DNA from: Haloactinomyces albus
GTDB lineage: Bacteria > Actinomycetota > Actinomycetes > Mycobacteriales > Pseudonocardiaceae
Length of the DNA stretch: 64,000 bases
Direction of reading: 5' to 3'
Assembly: GCF_031458135.1 (NCBI RefSeq)
Contig: NZ_JAVDXW010000001.1
Span: 4,774,001 to 4,838,000, forward strand
The notes under the pieces were generated by a model. It saw nothing but the letters and a program-made list of their open reading frames with translations, was not told the origin of the DNA and did not search any database. Below, piece after piece: positions 56,616 to 64,000 of the stretch. Each line of letters begins with the position of its first letter. Position 1 is the first letter of the stretch. Made by a program: the position numbers and the translations under genes.

Positions 56616-57533
56616 ATGGCCAGCGCCACTGCCGGATCCGACGCGGCACCGACGCAGTCCGACCGTGACGATGTCGCTCGTAGGTTGCTGCACTCGTCCG
56701 AGGCTCTTTCCTACGACCCCGCCCAGGAGGTCGACTGGGAGACGCCCCTGGACACGAGCTACCACGGTGCGAGCCCGGAGTGGAGCACCCTGTACGGGAC
56801 GTCGTACTGGGCGGAGATGACGCCGGAGCAGCAGCGTGAGCTCACTCGCCAGGAAGCAGCCTCGGTGGCGAGTACCGGCATCTGGTTCGAGATGATCCTG
56901 CAGCAGATGATGCTGCGCGACTTCTACGCCAAGGATCCGACCGAGCCCGCGTTCCAGTGGGCGTTGACCGAGATCGCCGACGAATGCCGGCACTCCATCA
57001 TGTTCGCGCGGGGGGCCGCGAAGCTCCGCGCTCCCGCGTACCGCCCGCGCCGTCTCGTGATCGAGCTCGGCCGCGTGTTCAAGACCCTCGCCTTCGGGGA
57101 GGCGGCCTACGCCGCGATCCTGGTCGCCGAGGAGGTCCTCGACGTCATGCAGCGGGACTGGATGCGCGATGAGCGGGTCGTTCCGTTCGTCCGGACCATC
57201 AACAACATCCACGTCGTCGAAGAATCGCGGCACATGAAATTCGCCCGTGAGGAGACCCGGACCCGGCTCGCAGGCTCGAGTCGGCTGCGCAGGCAGATCA
57301 ACGCCCTGGTCATCGCGATCGTGTCCTACGTCATCGTCACGAGCATGGTGCACAAGAAGGTATACGCCAACGCCGGTCTCGACCCCGAGCGGGCCACCCG
57401 GGAGGCGAAGGGCAACGAGCACCACAAGTCGCTGCTGCGTTCGAGCTGCTCGGGCCTCATGGAGTTCCTCGGCTCGGCCGGGTTGCTCACCAAGACCTCG
57501 ATGTGGTTCTACAAGCGCGCGAATCTCCTCTGA
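56616..57533 (+). CDS. AurF-like non-haem diiron oxygenase
   Basis: A 305-residue helical protein of the AurF (p-aminobenzoate N-oxygenase) family. The carboxylate/histidine diiron motifs are in TEIADECRHSIMF (near residue 120-130) and HVVEESRHMKFAREE (near 200-210), with additional glutamates at FGEAAYAAILVAEEV. It could oxidise an amine or hydroxylate an aromatic or lipid. Paired with a ferredoxin reductase 5 bp downstream that would supply electrons. The ATG is at 56616. Confidence 0.85.
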   Translation: MASATAGSDAAPTQSDRDDVARRLLHSSEALSYDPAQEVDWETPLDTSYHGASPEWSTLYGTSYWAEMTPEQQRELTRQEAASVASTGIWFEMILQQMMLRDFYAKDPTEPAFQWALTEIADECRHSIMFARGAAKLRAPAYRPRRLVIELGRVFKTLAFGEAAYAAILVAEEVLDVMQRDWMRDERVVPFVRTINNIHVVEESRHMKFAREETRTRLAGSSRLRRQINALVIAIVSYVIVTSMVHKKVYANAGLDPERATREAKGNEHHKSLLRSSCSGLMEFLGSAGLLTKTSMWFYKRANLL

Positions 57534-57538
57534 CACTC

Positions 57539-59113
57539 ATGGCATACGCGATCACCCAAACCTGCTGCAGCGACGCGTCGTGCGTGTCGGTCTGCCCGGT
57601 CAACTGCATCCACCCGAGGCCGGACGAGCCGGACTTCGGCACGACCGAGATGCTCTACATCGATCCGCAGACGTGCATCGACTGCGGCGCCTGCGCGGAT
57701 GCGTGCCCGGTCGGCGCGATCTTCCCGGCCGAGAACCTGACCGGACCGCTGAAGGCGTATCCCGAGGTCAATGCCGCCTACTACGCGGACCGGGCGCAGA
57801 CATCGGAGGAACCCGACCCGGCGCCGAACTTCCACACCTGGGGGCCGCCGGTGTTCGACCGCACCATCCCCAGCGACTTCGCGCCGCTGGATGTCGCGGT
57901 CGTGGGAACCGGCCCCGCGGGCATGTACGCCGTGGAGGACCTGCTGCTGAACACGAACGCACGGGTCACCCTGATCGACCGGCTGCCGGAAGCCGGCGGA
58001 CTCGTACGGTACGGCGTTGCCCCCGACCACGTGTCGACGAAGCGGATCGGCGAGACGTTCGCCCGCTTCCACACGCATCCCCGGCTGACGATGCAGCTGA
58101 ACCTCGAGGTCGGCGAGGACGTCACCGTCGACGAACTGACCGAGCACCACGACGCCGTGATCTATGCGGTGGGGGCTTCGTCGGCGCGCAGGCTCGGCAT
58201 CCGCGGCGAGGACCTGATCGGCAGTGTCGCAGCGACGACGGTGGTGGCCTGGTACAACGGCCATCCCGATGTTCCGGCCGACGCGGTCGATCTGTCGGCC
58301 GAGCGCGTGGTCGTGGTGGGCACCGGCAACGTCGCGCTCGACGCGGCCCGGATCCTGACCGTGGATCCGAGCACGCTGGAAGACACCATGGTCGCCCCGG
58401 CGGTCCTGGACGAGCTCCGATCGAGCAGGATCCGCGAGGTCGTGCTGCTGGGACGCCGCGGCCCCGAGGCAGCGGCCTACACCAGCCCCGAACTGCTGGG
58501 GCTCGCACAGCGGGAGGACGTCGAGCTGGTGGTGGACGCGCACGATCCCCGAATCGGGCAAGCCGTCGGTGCCGCGGCGTCCGAGGACAAGGCCGGTCTG
58601 CTGCAGGGCCTGCGGCGCGAGGCCGTCGACTGGTCCGCACCGCCGGTGCACGAAGGGCGCCGCATCGTGCTGCGTTTCCACTCCGCACCCCTGGAGGTCC
58701 TCGGGGACACGGAGGTTCGCGGTCTTCGCGTCACCGGCAGCGCCGACGACGTGGAGATCGCGGCCGGTCGGGTGATCCGGGCGGTCGGCTATCGCGGTGC
58801 CCAGCTCCCCGGCCTGCCCTTCGACGAGGAGTCCGGGACCATTCCCCATGCGGGCGGGCGTGTGGACGGACAGTCGGGAACCTATGTCGTGGGCTGGATC
58901 AAGCGTGGCCCTTCGGGAGGTATCGGCGCCAACAAGGTCTGCGCCCGGGAAACCGTCGGCACGTTGCTCGACGATGTCATCGCGGGGCGGCTGCCTCGAC
59001 CACGCCGAAGCCGCAAGGCCTTCGCCGCGCTGTCCGCGCGTCGCCTCCGGCGTCGCCGGAAACGCGTCGCCTCCGGCGTCGCCGGAAACGCGACGCCGGT
59101 CGGTGGCGCATGA
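57539..59113 (+). CDS. ferredoxin-NADP reductase with N-terminal two-cluster ferredoxin domain (FprB-like)
   Basis: A 524-residue fusion. An N-terminal ferredoxin domain has CCSDASCVSVCPVNCIHP and CIDCGACADACPVGAI (residues 9-64). The FAD motif VVGTGPAGMYA, the NADP motif VVGTGNVALDAARIL and the C-terminal GWIKRGPSGGIGANK follow. Architecture equals mycobacterial FprB. It lies 5 bp after the AurF-like gene, so it probably reduces that diiron enzyme. The extreme C-terminus is changed by a 26-bp DNA duplication (59037-59088), giving an arginine-rich tail. Confidence 0.92.
   Translation: MAYAITQTCCSDASCVSVCPVNCIHPRPDEPDFGTTEMLYIDPQTCIDCGACADACPVGAIFPAENLTGPLKAYPEVNAAYYADRAQTSEEPDPAPNFHTWGPPVFDRTIPSDFAPLDVAVVGTGPAGMYAVEDLLLNTNARVTLIDRLPEAGGLVRYGVAPDHVSTKRIGETFARFHTHPRLTMQLNLEVGEDVTVDELTEHHDAVIYAVGASSARRLGIRGEDLIGSVAATTVVAWYNGHPDVPADAVDLSAERVVVVGTGNVALDAARILTVDPSTLEDTMVAPAVLDELRSSRIREVVLLGRRGPEAAAYTSPELLGLAQREDVELVVDAHDPRIGQAVGAAASEDKAGLLQGLRREAVDWSAPPVHEGRRIVLRFHSAPLEVLGDTEVRGLRVTGSADDVEIAAGRVIRAVGYRGAQLPGLPFDEESGTIPHAGGRVDGQSGTYVVGWIKRGPSGGIGANKVCARETVGTLLDDVIAGRLPRPRRSRKAFAALSARRLRRRRKRVASGVAGNATPVGGA
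59037..59088. repeat. 26-bp direct duplication at the end of the FprB-like gene
   Basis: Two identical 26-bp copies (59037-59062 and 59063-59088, beginning CGCGTCGCCTCCGGC) followed by a partial third start. Being non-multiple of three, the duplication shifts the last codons of the reductase, so the two copies are translated in different frames (RRLRRRRKR then RVASGVAGN). Confidence 0.85.
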
Positions 59114-59498
59114 GTGTGGGGTCAAGCCGGGTGAGGTGAGTCGTAAGCCGTGCCGCTGCCGTCCCCGAGTCGTCCGCAATGATAATTGCCTTGGTAGCTT
59201 CAGTGTCGAGTGAAATAATTCCGAAATCAACGCCTCCACCCACGAAACACCGAAGAAACAACAGCCAATAAGAAGAGCGGCTACGCGGCTACGAGCCGCG
59301 CTTCCTGGCGCTGCGACGGTCGGCCCAGTGCCATGGTCCGGGCAGGTTCACCCGTTGCCTGCGGTGCGGCGTCGAGGTTCAGCGGGTATTCGACGACGGA
59401 CACTTTCGCCGCCGTGGGGATTGGCGACAGCCCGGCGCGGGTATTCCTGAGGCCTGCCAATCTGTCGGAGGGCCGCCGCCTCGGAAGGTGGGGAATCC
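59114..59498. other. 385-bp non-coding gap, partly A+T-rich
   Basis: Between the reductase and the 82-residue protein. The segment around 59160-59275 is noticeably richer in A and T than the rest. A small hairpin CGCGGCT-acg-AGCCGCG is at 59284-59300. No convincing gene; a short open frame at 59333-59569 overlaps the next gene and has no coding character. Confidence 0.55.
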
Positions 59499-59747
59499 AT
59501 GAAGATCAGCGCCGACGACTTGCGATCGTTGCAGGAAGCCGAACCCGGCTCCGAGCTTGTCGTGTATGAGGGCAAGGTGGCTGTCCGACCGACCGCCGAT
59601 CTACAGGCAGGCAAGTATCCGGGGGCGCTGACGGTCGTGTCGCGCGCCGATCTCCTCGCCGAGATGCGAGATCAGAACCTCTCCGAGAAGGATTTGGACG
59701 ACCTCGCAGGCAGGTTCAACACCGCGATCTCGAATCGCGGAGGATAA
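59499..59747 (+). CDS. 82-residue hypothetical protein
   Basis: MKISADDLRSLQEAEPGSELVVYEGKVAVRPTAD... An ATG after GGAAGGTGGGG starts a short acidic frame with helical ends (LLAEMRDQNLSEKDLDDLAGRFNTAI). No known motif, signal peptide or membrane segment. It stands alone between the reductase and the MBL hydrolase. Function unknown; the clean ribosome site and third-position GC make it a real gene more likely than not. Confidence 0.7.
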   Translation: MKISADDLRSLQEAEPGSELVVYEGKVAVRPTADLQAGKYPGALTVVSRADLLAEMRDQNLSEKDLDDLAGRFNTAISNRGG

Positions 59748-59870
59748 GGCCGACTTGGTTATTGATATACGAGACATATCGATTAACCTTATACTGATAT
59801 TTGTTCCTGAATGATGACGGCTTCTAACCTCGTTGAAACCTTCTGGTCACTTTCGAGGAAGAGGCAGGTC

Positions 59871-61133
59871 ATGTGCGAGGTCGTCAATCAGGCTGTGCAG
59901 CAGGCGGTGAGTCGGCGTCGGTTGCTGGGCGGGGCCGGTGCCGCCGCATTGGCAACCGGTGTGACGGCCGCAGCGGGCAGTGCGGCGGCTTCACCGGCGC
60001 CCCCGGCATCGCCGGCGCCGGGTAAGGGGCCGGGCGGGGATGCCGATGCGCGCAGGTATCGCTCCTGGTTGACGCTGCTGGGCACCAGCGGCGGTCCGGT
60101 GTGGTGGCCGGGTTCGGAGCGTGAGGGCATCGGCTCGGCCGTGGTCGTCGACGGCGATGTGTATCTGGTCGATTTCGGTGACGGCTCCGGCAAGCGGTTC
60201 AAGCAGGCCGCGCTGGTTCCGCCGGAGATGCGGACCCCCGGCGGGTTCTGGGGCGAGGAAATGATCCGGGCGATGTTCCTGACCCACCTGCACTCCGACC
60301 ACGTGGCCGACTACTTCGACTACTTCATGCTGGGCTGGACCAACGGCCTGCGCAGCCGTCCTTCGCAGCAGCCGATCCAGGTGTTCGGGCCCGGGCGGCG
60401 GATCGACGAGCACGGCAACGTGGTCATGGAGCCGATCTTCACCAAGCCAGGGGAGTCCACCCCCGATATCCGGGTGGAGAACCCGAACAATCCGGTGCCG
60501 GGCACCGTGGACATGACCAACTCCCTGTATCAGGCCTTCGCGCTGGACATCAACGACCGGATGCGCGACAACCGGTATCCCGACCTGCGGGAGATCTTCG
60601 CGATCAACGACATCGCCATCCCGGACGGCATCGGCTACCACCCCAACGACAACCACACCCCGCAGGGCATGGAGCCGTTCGAGGTCTACCGCGACGACAA
60701 GGTCCGGGTCACTGCGACCCTGGTCGACCACTTCCCGCTGGTGCCTGCATTCGCCTTCCGATTCGACACCGACGACGGCTCCGTGGTCTTCTCCGGAGAC
60801 ACCGGGCCGAGCCGGAACCTGGTCACCCTGGCCCGAGGCGCCGACATCCTGGTGCACGAGGTGATCACCCAGCAGTGGGTCGATGTGCTCATGCCGCCGC
60901 CGTTGACCCCGACCGAAGAAGCCCTGCGCAACCACCTGCTGAGCGCGCACACCCTGCCCGAGGATGCCGGACGCATCGCCGAGCAGGCCGGAGTCGGCAC
61001 GCTGGCGTTCTCCCACATCGTGCCCGGCAACGCCCCGGATGAGCACCTGAACGGGGCGCGCAAGCACTTCTCCGGGAGACTCGTCATCGGTCGCGACCTC
61101 ATGGAGTTCGGCATCGGCAAACGCGGCCGCTGA
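59871..61133 (+). CDS. Tat-exported metallo-beta-lactamase-fold hydrolase, second copy
   Basis: A 420-residue paralogue of the hydrolase at 36054-37166. Tat signal SRRRLLGGAGAAALATGVTAAAG at residues 15-37, zinc motif FLTHLHSDHVADYFDY, SGDTGPSRN and late SHIVPGN. It is longer by a loop before the zinc site (PEMRTPGGFWGEEM). The ATG at 59871 is preceded by GAAGAGGCAGG; earlier in-frame ATGs at 59811 and 59814 lie in A+T-rich leader. Monocistronic. Role unknown. Confidence 0.88.
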   Translation: MCEVVNQAVQQAVSRRRLLGGAGAAALATGVTAAAGSAAASPAPPASPAPGKGPGGDADARRYRSWLTLLGTSGGPVWWPGSEREGIGSAVVVDGDVYLVDFGDGSGKRFKQAALVPPEMRTPGGFWGEEMIRAMFLTHLHSDHVADYFDYFMLGWTNGLRSRPSQQPIQVFGPGRRIDEHGNVVMEPIFTKPGESTPDIRVENPNNPVPGTVDMTNSLYQAFALDINDRMRDNRYPDLREIFAINDIAIPDGIGYHPNDNHTPQGMEPFEVYRDDKVRVTATLVDHFPLVPAFAFRFDTDDGSVVFSGDTGPSRNLVTLARGADILVHEVITQQWVDVLMPPPLTPTEEALRNHLLSAHTLPEDAGRIAEQAGVGTLAFSHIVPGNAPDEHLNGARKHFSGRLVIGRDLMEFGIGKRGR

Positions 61134-61198
61134 CAAGAGGCACCACGCGGCTTTCGAATGCTCCTAGTCTGGTGGGAACCGGACAGGGAGGATGACCG

Positions 61199-62218
61199 AT
61201 GCGGCGAGCATATGGTCGATCGCTGTTGATCGTGGTGGTGGGCCTCCTGGCGGTGAGCCTACTGGTGGCGCTGGGTATCATCCCGGTGCTCCGGCCGCAG
61301 GAGCCCCCTCGGGCCACGTCACCGCCCGGTGCCGCGACGACCTCACCGCCGACTTCCTCGGTGCAGGCACCGTCGTCACGGTCCCAGCCGCCGCCTCCGC
61401 CCGAGGCGGGGCCGCCGGTGCTCGCGGTCAAGGTGGACAACGCTCCTGCAGCGCGCCCGCCGGTCGGGATCGGTGCCGCGGAGAGGGTCTACGTCGAACC
61501 GGTGGAGGCAGGCACAAGCCGGTTGATCGCAGTGTTCGGAGAACACAAGCCACCTGTGGTGGGGCCGGTGCGCAGCGCGCGGGAAACGGACCTGCGCCTG
61601 CTCACGCAGTTCGGGCATCCGGCGTTGGCGTTCTCGGGTGCGGCGCCGGAGTTGCTGCCCGACATCGCCGGTTCTCCCGTGCGGGGGCTGTCGCAAGCGC
61701 GTGTTCCCCGAGCCTACTTCCGGGGTGACTTGCGCTCTGTTCCGCACAACCTGTTCGTCCGTCCGCAGCGATTGCCGCAGGGTGCACGGTGGGCACCGGA
61801 TGCCCGAGCGGAGTTCGGCCCCGCCCCACCGGGTGGTGTGCCGACAGGGAGGCACACGGTGCGCTACCAATCCGCCACCATGGGATTCACCTGGTCGCCG
61901 CAGCAGCAGCGGTGGCTGGTCGCCATGGACGGACGTCCCTATGCCACCGCTGACAGTGGGCGGCTCACCCCGAGCACGGTCGTGGTGCAGCGGGTGCCGG
62001 TCTTCGAATCGAACATCGAAGACAGCGTGGGCAACCCGTCGCCGGTTGCCCGGACGGTCGGCCGGGGACAAGCCCTGGTTCTGCGTAACGGCCGTGCGTT
62101 CGAGGCGACGTGGTCGCGGCCGAGGCCGGATGCTGCTACGACCTACACGCGATCCGGGCAGCCGATTCCGTTCGCACCGGGGCAAGTGTGGATCGTGCTC
62201 GCCCCGTCCCAAGAGTGA
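61199..62218 (+). CDS. DUF3048 (YerB-like) domain protein, membrane-anchored
   Basis: A 339-residue protein with an N-terminal membrane helix (SLLIVVVGLLAVSLLVALGI, residues 8-27), a proline/serine-rich linker to about residue 75, then a domain beginning VLAVKVDNAPAARPPVGIGAAERVYVEPVEAGTSRLIAVF, typical of DUF3048. It faces outside the membrane. ATG follows GGGAGG. Biochemical function of the family is unknown; single gene 65 bp after the MBL hydrolase. Confidence 0.85.
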   Translation: MRRAYGRSLLIVVVGLLAVSLLVALGIIPVLRPQEPPRATSPPGAATTSPPTSSVQAPSSRSQPPPPPEAGPPVLAVKVDNAPAARPPVGIGAAERVYVEPVEAGTSRLIAVFGEHKPPVVGPVRSARETDLRLLTQFGHPALAFSGAAPELLPDIAGSPVRGLSQARVPRAYFRGDLRSVPHNLFVRPQRLPQGARWAPDARAEFGPAPPGGVPTGRHTVRYQSATMGFTWSPQQQRWLVAMDGRPYATADSGRLTPSTVVVQRVPVFESNIEDSVGNPSPVARTVGRGQALVLRNGRAFEATWSRPRPDAATTYTRSGQPIPFAPGQVWIVLAPSQE

Positions 62219-62299
62219 TCGCCGTGGTTCGTACCCGACGATGCACGGGCCGGGCCGCTGCTCTGACGTGATGTTCAGTGTCGCCGCGCTCGTGCCGGT

Positions 62300-62734
62300 T
62301 CACCCACGAATCAGGACCACGGAACACTGCGAGCGGCGAGCGCACCGGCGACTCACGGAGCCGCACCGGATGCGGAGAAGTCCTCGGCCCCGGTGACTGC
62401 CGAGGACGAGAAGGTCCGCATTCCTGGCCGCGTCGAGTAACGCGGTCACGCTGTGGTCGTGCACGACGTCCTGGCGAACCACCAGTCGCCTGTCGAATCG
62501 ATCGACGGTGGTTTCGATCGTGTCGGCGAGAATTTGGCGGGCGGGCAGTTCGAAATCCTCGGGGATCAGAATGCCGCCTTCCCAGCGGGCGAAGGCGGGA
62601 TATTGCCATGCGATGACGGCGCGCACTACTCCATCGGTGAGTTTGGCGTGTTGCACAGCCCAGTGGAAAGCGGCCTTGGACGAGGGTGAACCGTCGACAC
62701 CGACAACTATCGTGTACTCGCTGCCACTGTCCAT
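62300..62734 (-). CDS. universal stress protein (UspA family)
   Basis: A 144-residue Usp domain: YTIVVGVDGSPSSKAAFHWAVQ at the start and the ATP-binding end VLGSHRGRGLLRIRCGSVSRRC. The glycine pattern G-x3/4-G-x7-8-GS is slightly degenerate (arginine-rich), so ATP binding is uncertain. ATG at 62734, with GAAGGG seven bases before it. Monocistronic; response to stress is a family expectation only. Confidence 0.85.
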   Translation of the reverse strand: MDSGSEYTIVVGVDGSPSSKAAFHWAVQHAKLTDGVVRAVIAWQYPAFARWEGGILIPEDFELPARQILADTIETTVDRFDRRLVVRQDVVHDHSVTALLDAARNADLLVLGSHRGRGLLRIRCGSVSRRCARRSQCSVVLIRG

Positions 62735-63147
62735 GGCGAGGCCCTTCGGTGGTGAGAGCAAGGTGCTTGATCACGGGCATGCCAGGGCAATACTTGCCCG
62801 TGGTGTCCGGGTCGGTCCGGCGCTCTGACGGGGGCGCTGCGGCGTGTGGGTCTGGAAGATCGGCCTTGGCGTGATGTGGATCACCACGCCGTGTAGGTGT
62901 ACCCGATCTTGCGCGGGCTTGTCCAGATGTGCTCTGCCGTCTCCGGCTTTGGTTGGCGTTGCGCTCCGACGTCGAACGAGATCGCTTGCGAAATGTTGGT
63001 GTACGACATACTGTATACACATCCTTCGAAAGCATCTCCAGGCATCGATCGTGTGCGTCGCCGACCGCCACCGCGGAATGATCGGCGTCCAGCCGACCGG
63101 CCGAAGACGACCGACAAGGCCTTTCGAGGCGTCAGGAGTTCTTTGCG
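62735..63147. other. 413-bp intergenic region before the terminal aldehyde dehydrogenase
   Basis: Divergent space between the universal stress gene and the aldehyde dehydrogenase. Contains the perfect 8-bp palindrome TGTATACA (63012-63019), similar to half of a GntR-type operator, in a local A+T-rich patch, about 130 bp before the dehydrogenase. No gene was recognised here. Confidence 0.5.
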
Positions 63148-64000
63148 ATGACCAGAATTCTCAAGCCGGGAACGCAGTGGAGCCACGTCTACGCGCAATG
63201 CGTGCGCGTGGCTCCGGAGGCCTTCCACGAGGACCGGTTGCTCAACTACTGGGCAGGCCGGTGGCAGCGCGATGGCTCCTCGACGCCGGTCAGCTCGCCG
63301 GTCGACGGTTCCACGATCGCCGGGCCGCCGCGCCTGAACCGGGAAGAAGCCACGGCTGCGGTCCGTGCCGGTGTCGACGCGCACCGGTCCTGGCAGGACG
63401 TGCTGCTGACCACGCGCAGAGCCAAGGTCCACGCGGCACTCGACGAGATGCAGGAGCACCGTGACTTGCTGGCGCTGCTGCTGGTCTGGGAAATCGGCAA
63501 GCCGTGGCGAGCGGCGACCGCGGACGTCGATCGGTGCATCGACGGTGCCCGCTGGTATGCCGACGAGATCGATCCGATGCTGCAAGGACGAGGTCCCCTG
63601 CCGGGGCCGGTCAGCAACATCGCCAGTTGGAACTACCCGATGAGCGTGCTGATGCACGCCATGCTGGTCCAGGTGCTCGCGGGCAACGCGGCGATCGCGA
63701 AGGCTCCCAGTGACGGTGGCGTGAGTTGCCTGACGCTGGCCACCGCCTTGGCGGCCCGGCACGGGCTGCCGCTGACACTGATCAGCGGCAGCGGCTCGGA
63801 ACTGTCGGCACCGCTGGTGAGGTCCGCGGACATCGGCTGCCTGTCCTTCGTCGGTGGGCGCGATGTGGGCGGCCGACTCGCGGCCGAACTCGCCGACTCC
63901 AACAAGCGCCACATCCTCGAACAGGAGGGCCTCAACTGCTGGGGTGTCTGGGAATTCAGTGACTGGTCCATGCTCACCGGACAGATCCGCAAGGCCTTCG
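63148..64000 (+). CDS. aldehyde dehydrogenase family protein (3' end beyond window edge)
   Basis: The first 284 codons of an aldehyde dehydrogenase. It starts MTRILKPGTQWSHVYAQCVRVAPEAF; the cofactor motifs ASWNYPMSV and AIAKAPSDGG and the region of the catalytic glutamate (ILEQEGLNCWGVW) are visible; the catalytic cysteine would lie past 64000. ATG at 63148 follows CAGGAG. Substrate unknown. The sequence belongs to a different branch from the enzyme at 40175. Confidence 0.85.
   Translation, partial: MTRILKPGTQWSHVYAQCVRVAPEAFHEDRLLNYWAGRWQRDGSSTPVSSPVDGSTIAGPPRLNREEATAAVRAGVDAHRSWQDVLLTTRRAKVHAALDEMQEHRDLLALLLVWEIGKPWRAATADVDRCIDGARWYADEIDPMLQGRGPLPGPVSNIASWNYPMSVLMHAMLVQVLAGNAAIAKAPSDGGVSCLTLATALAARHGLPLTLISGSGSELSAPLVRSADIGCLSFVGGRDVGGRLAAELADSNKRHILEQEGLNCWGVWEFSDWSMLTGQIRKAF

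Noticed and set aside
57509-59239. 576-codon minus-strand frame opposite the FprB-like reductase
   Set aside because: Antisense to a gene with all cofactor motifs; no homology recognised.
59333-59569. 78-codon plus-strand frame before the 82-residue protein
   Set aside because: No ribosome site, overlaps the better-supported start at 59499, unlike any known protein.

Overview
This is a GC-rich (clearly above 60% by eye) bacterial chromosome segment, with many GTG starts, GGAGG-type ribosome binding sites, stop/start (ATGA, GTGA, TGATG) overlaps, a LAL-type LuxR regulator, OFA and MHS transporters, and Tat-exported hydrolases. This suggests a soil actinobacterium, plausibly Pseudonocardiales-like; genus cannot be fixed from the sequence alone. 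No rRNA, tRNA, CRISPR array, integrase or insertion sequence was recognised. The window is a dense collection of catabolic gene clusters.

Layout. (1) 1-3521, minus strand: acyl-CoA dehydrogenase, acyl-CoA ligase and an MHS-type transporter cut by the left edge. (2) 3779-6562: a 927-residue LAL regulator. (3) 6614-15666: benzoate to muconolactone. benA-benB-benC-benD run left; a divergent LysR gene, catB (muconate cycloisomerase), catA (catechol 1,2-dioxygenase), catC (muconolactone isomerase) and benE (benzoate transporter) run right. The final enol-lactone hydrolase and 3-oxoadipate steps are not here. (4) 15730-24857: a glucuronide/glucuronate island: fructuronate reductase, glucuronate isomerase, LacI repressor (minus strand), then beta-glucuronidase, GPH-type symporter, mannonate dehydratase and a gluconokinase-like kinase (plus strand). 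A TRAP transporter at 29275-32148 appears to share the same palindromic operator. (5) 24938-26442: OFA-family carrier with a 41-residue membrane partner; 26776-28866: secreted GH3 glycosidase.

(6) 32264-36001: ferredoxin, TetR regulator and cytochrome P450 on the minus strand, divergent from a DHA2-type exporter. (7) 36054-37166: Tat-exported metallo-beta-lactamase-fold hydrolase; a paralogue lies at 59871-61133. (8) 37293-38790: a decayed GMC oxidoreductase (missing N-terminus, two frameshifts). (9) 38792-46570: an unassigned catabolic cluster: MHS transporter, aldehyde dehydrogenase, two class III CoA-transferases, an enolase-superfamily enzyme of muconate-cycloisomerase type, and an acyl-CoA dehydrogenase, with a LysR gene behind. 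(10) 47848-55354: IclR regulator divergent from a seven-gene homogentisate operon: FAD monooxygenase, 68-residue protein, homogentisate dioxygenase, a 279-residue protein of unknown function, fumarylacetoacetase and both subunits of a 3-oxoacid CoA-transferase. No recognisable maleylacetoacetate isomerase is present, which makes the 279-residue protein the most interesting unknown. (11) 55541-64000: SDR oxidoreductase; an AurF-like diiron oxygenase paired with a ferredoxin/ferredoxin-NADP reductase fusion behind a double palindromic operator; a small unknown protein; the second Tat MBL hydrolase; a DUF3048-like protein; a universal stress protein; and an aldehyde dehydrogenase cut by the right edge.

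How it works together: aromatic acids enter through BenE/MHS carriers and are funnelled to catechol or homogentisate, giving ring-cleavage products bound for central metabolism. Plant-type glucuronides and beta-glucosides are cut by UidA and the GH3 enzyme, and the glucuronate is carried to 2-keto-3-deoxygluconate. Each module has its own local regulator (LAL, LysR x2, LacI, TetR, IclR).
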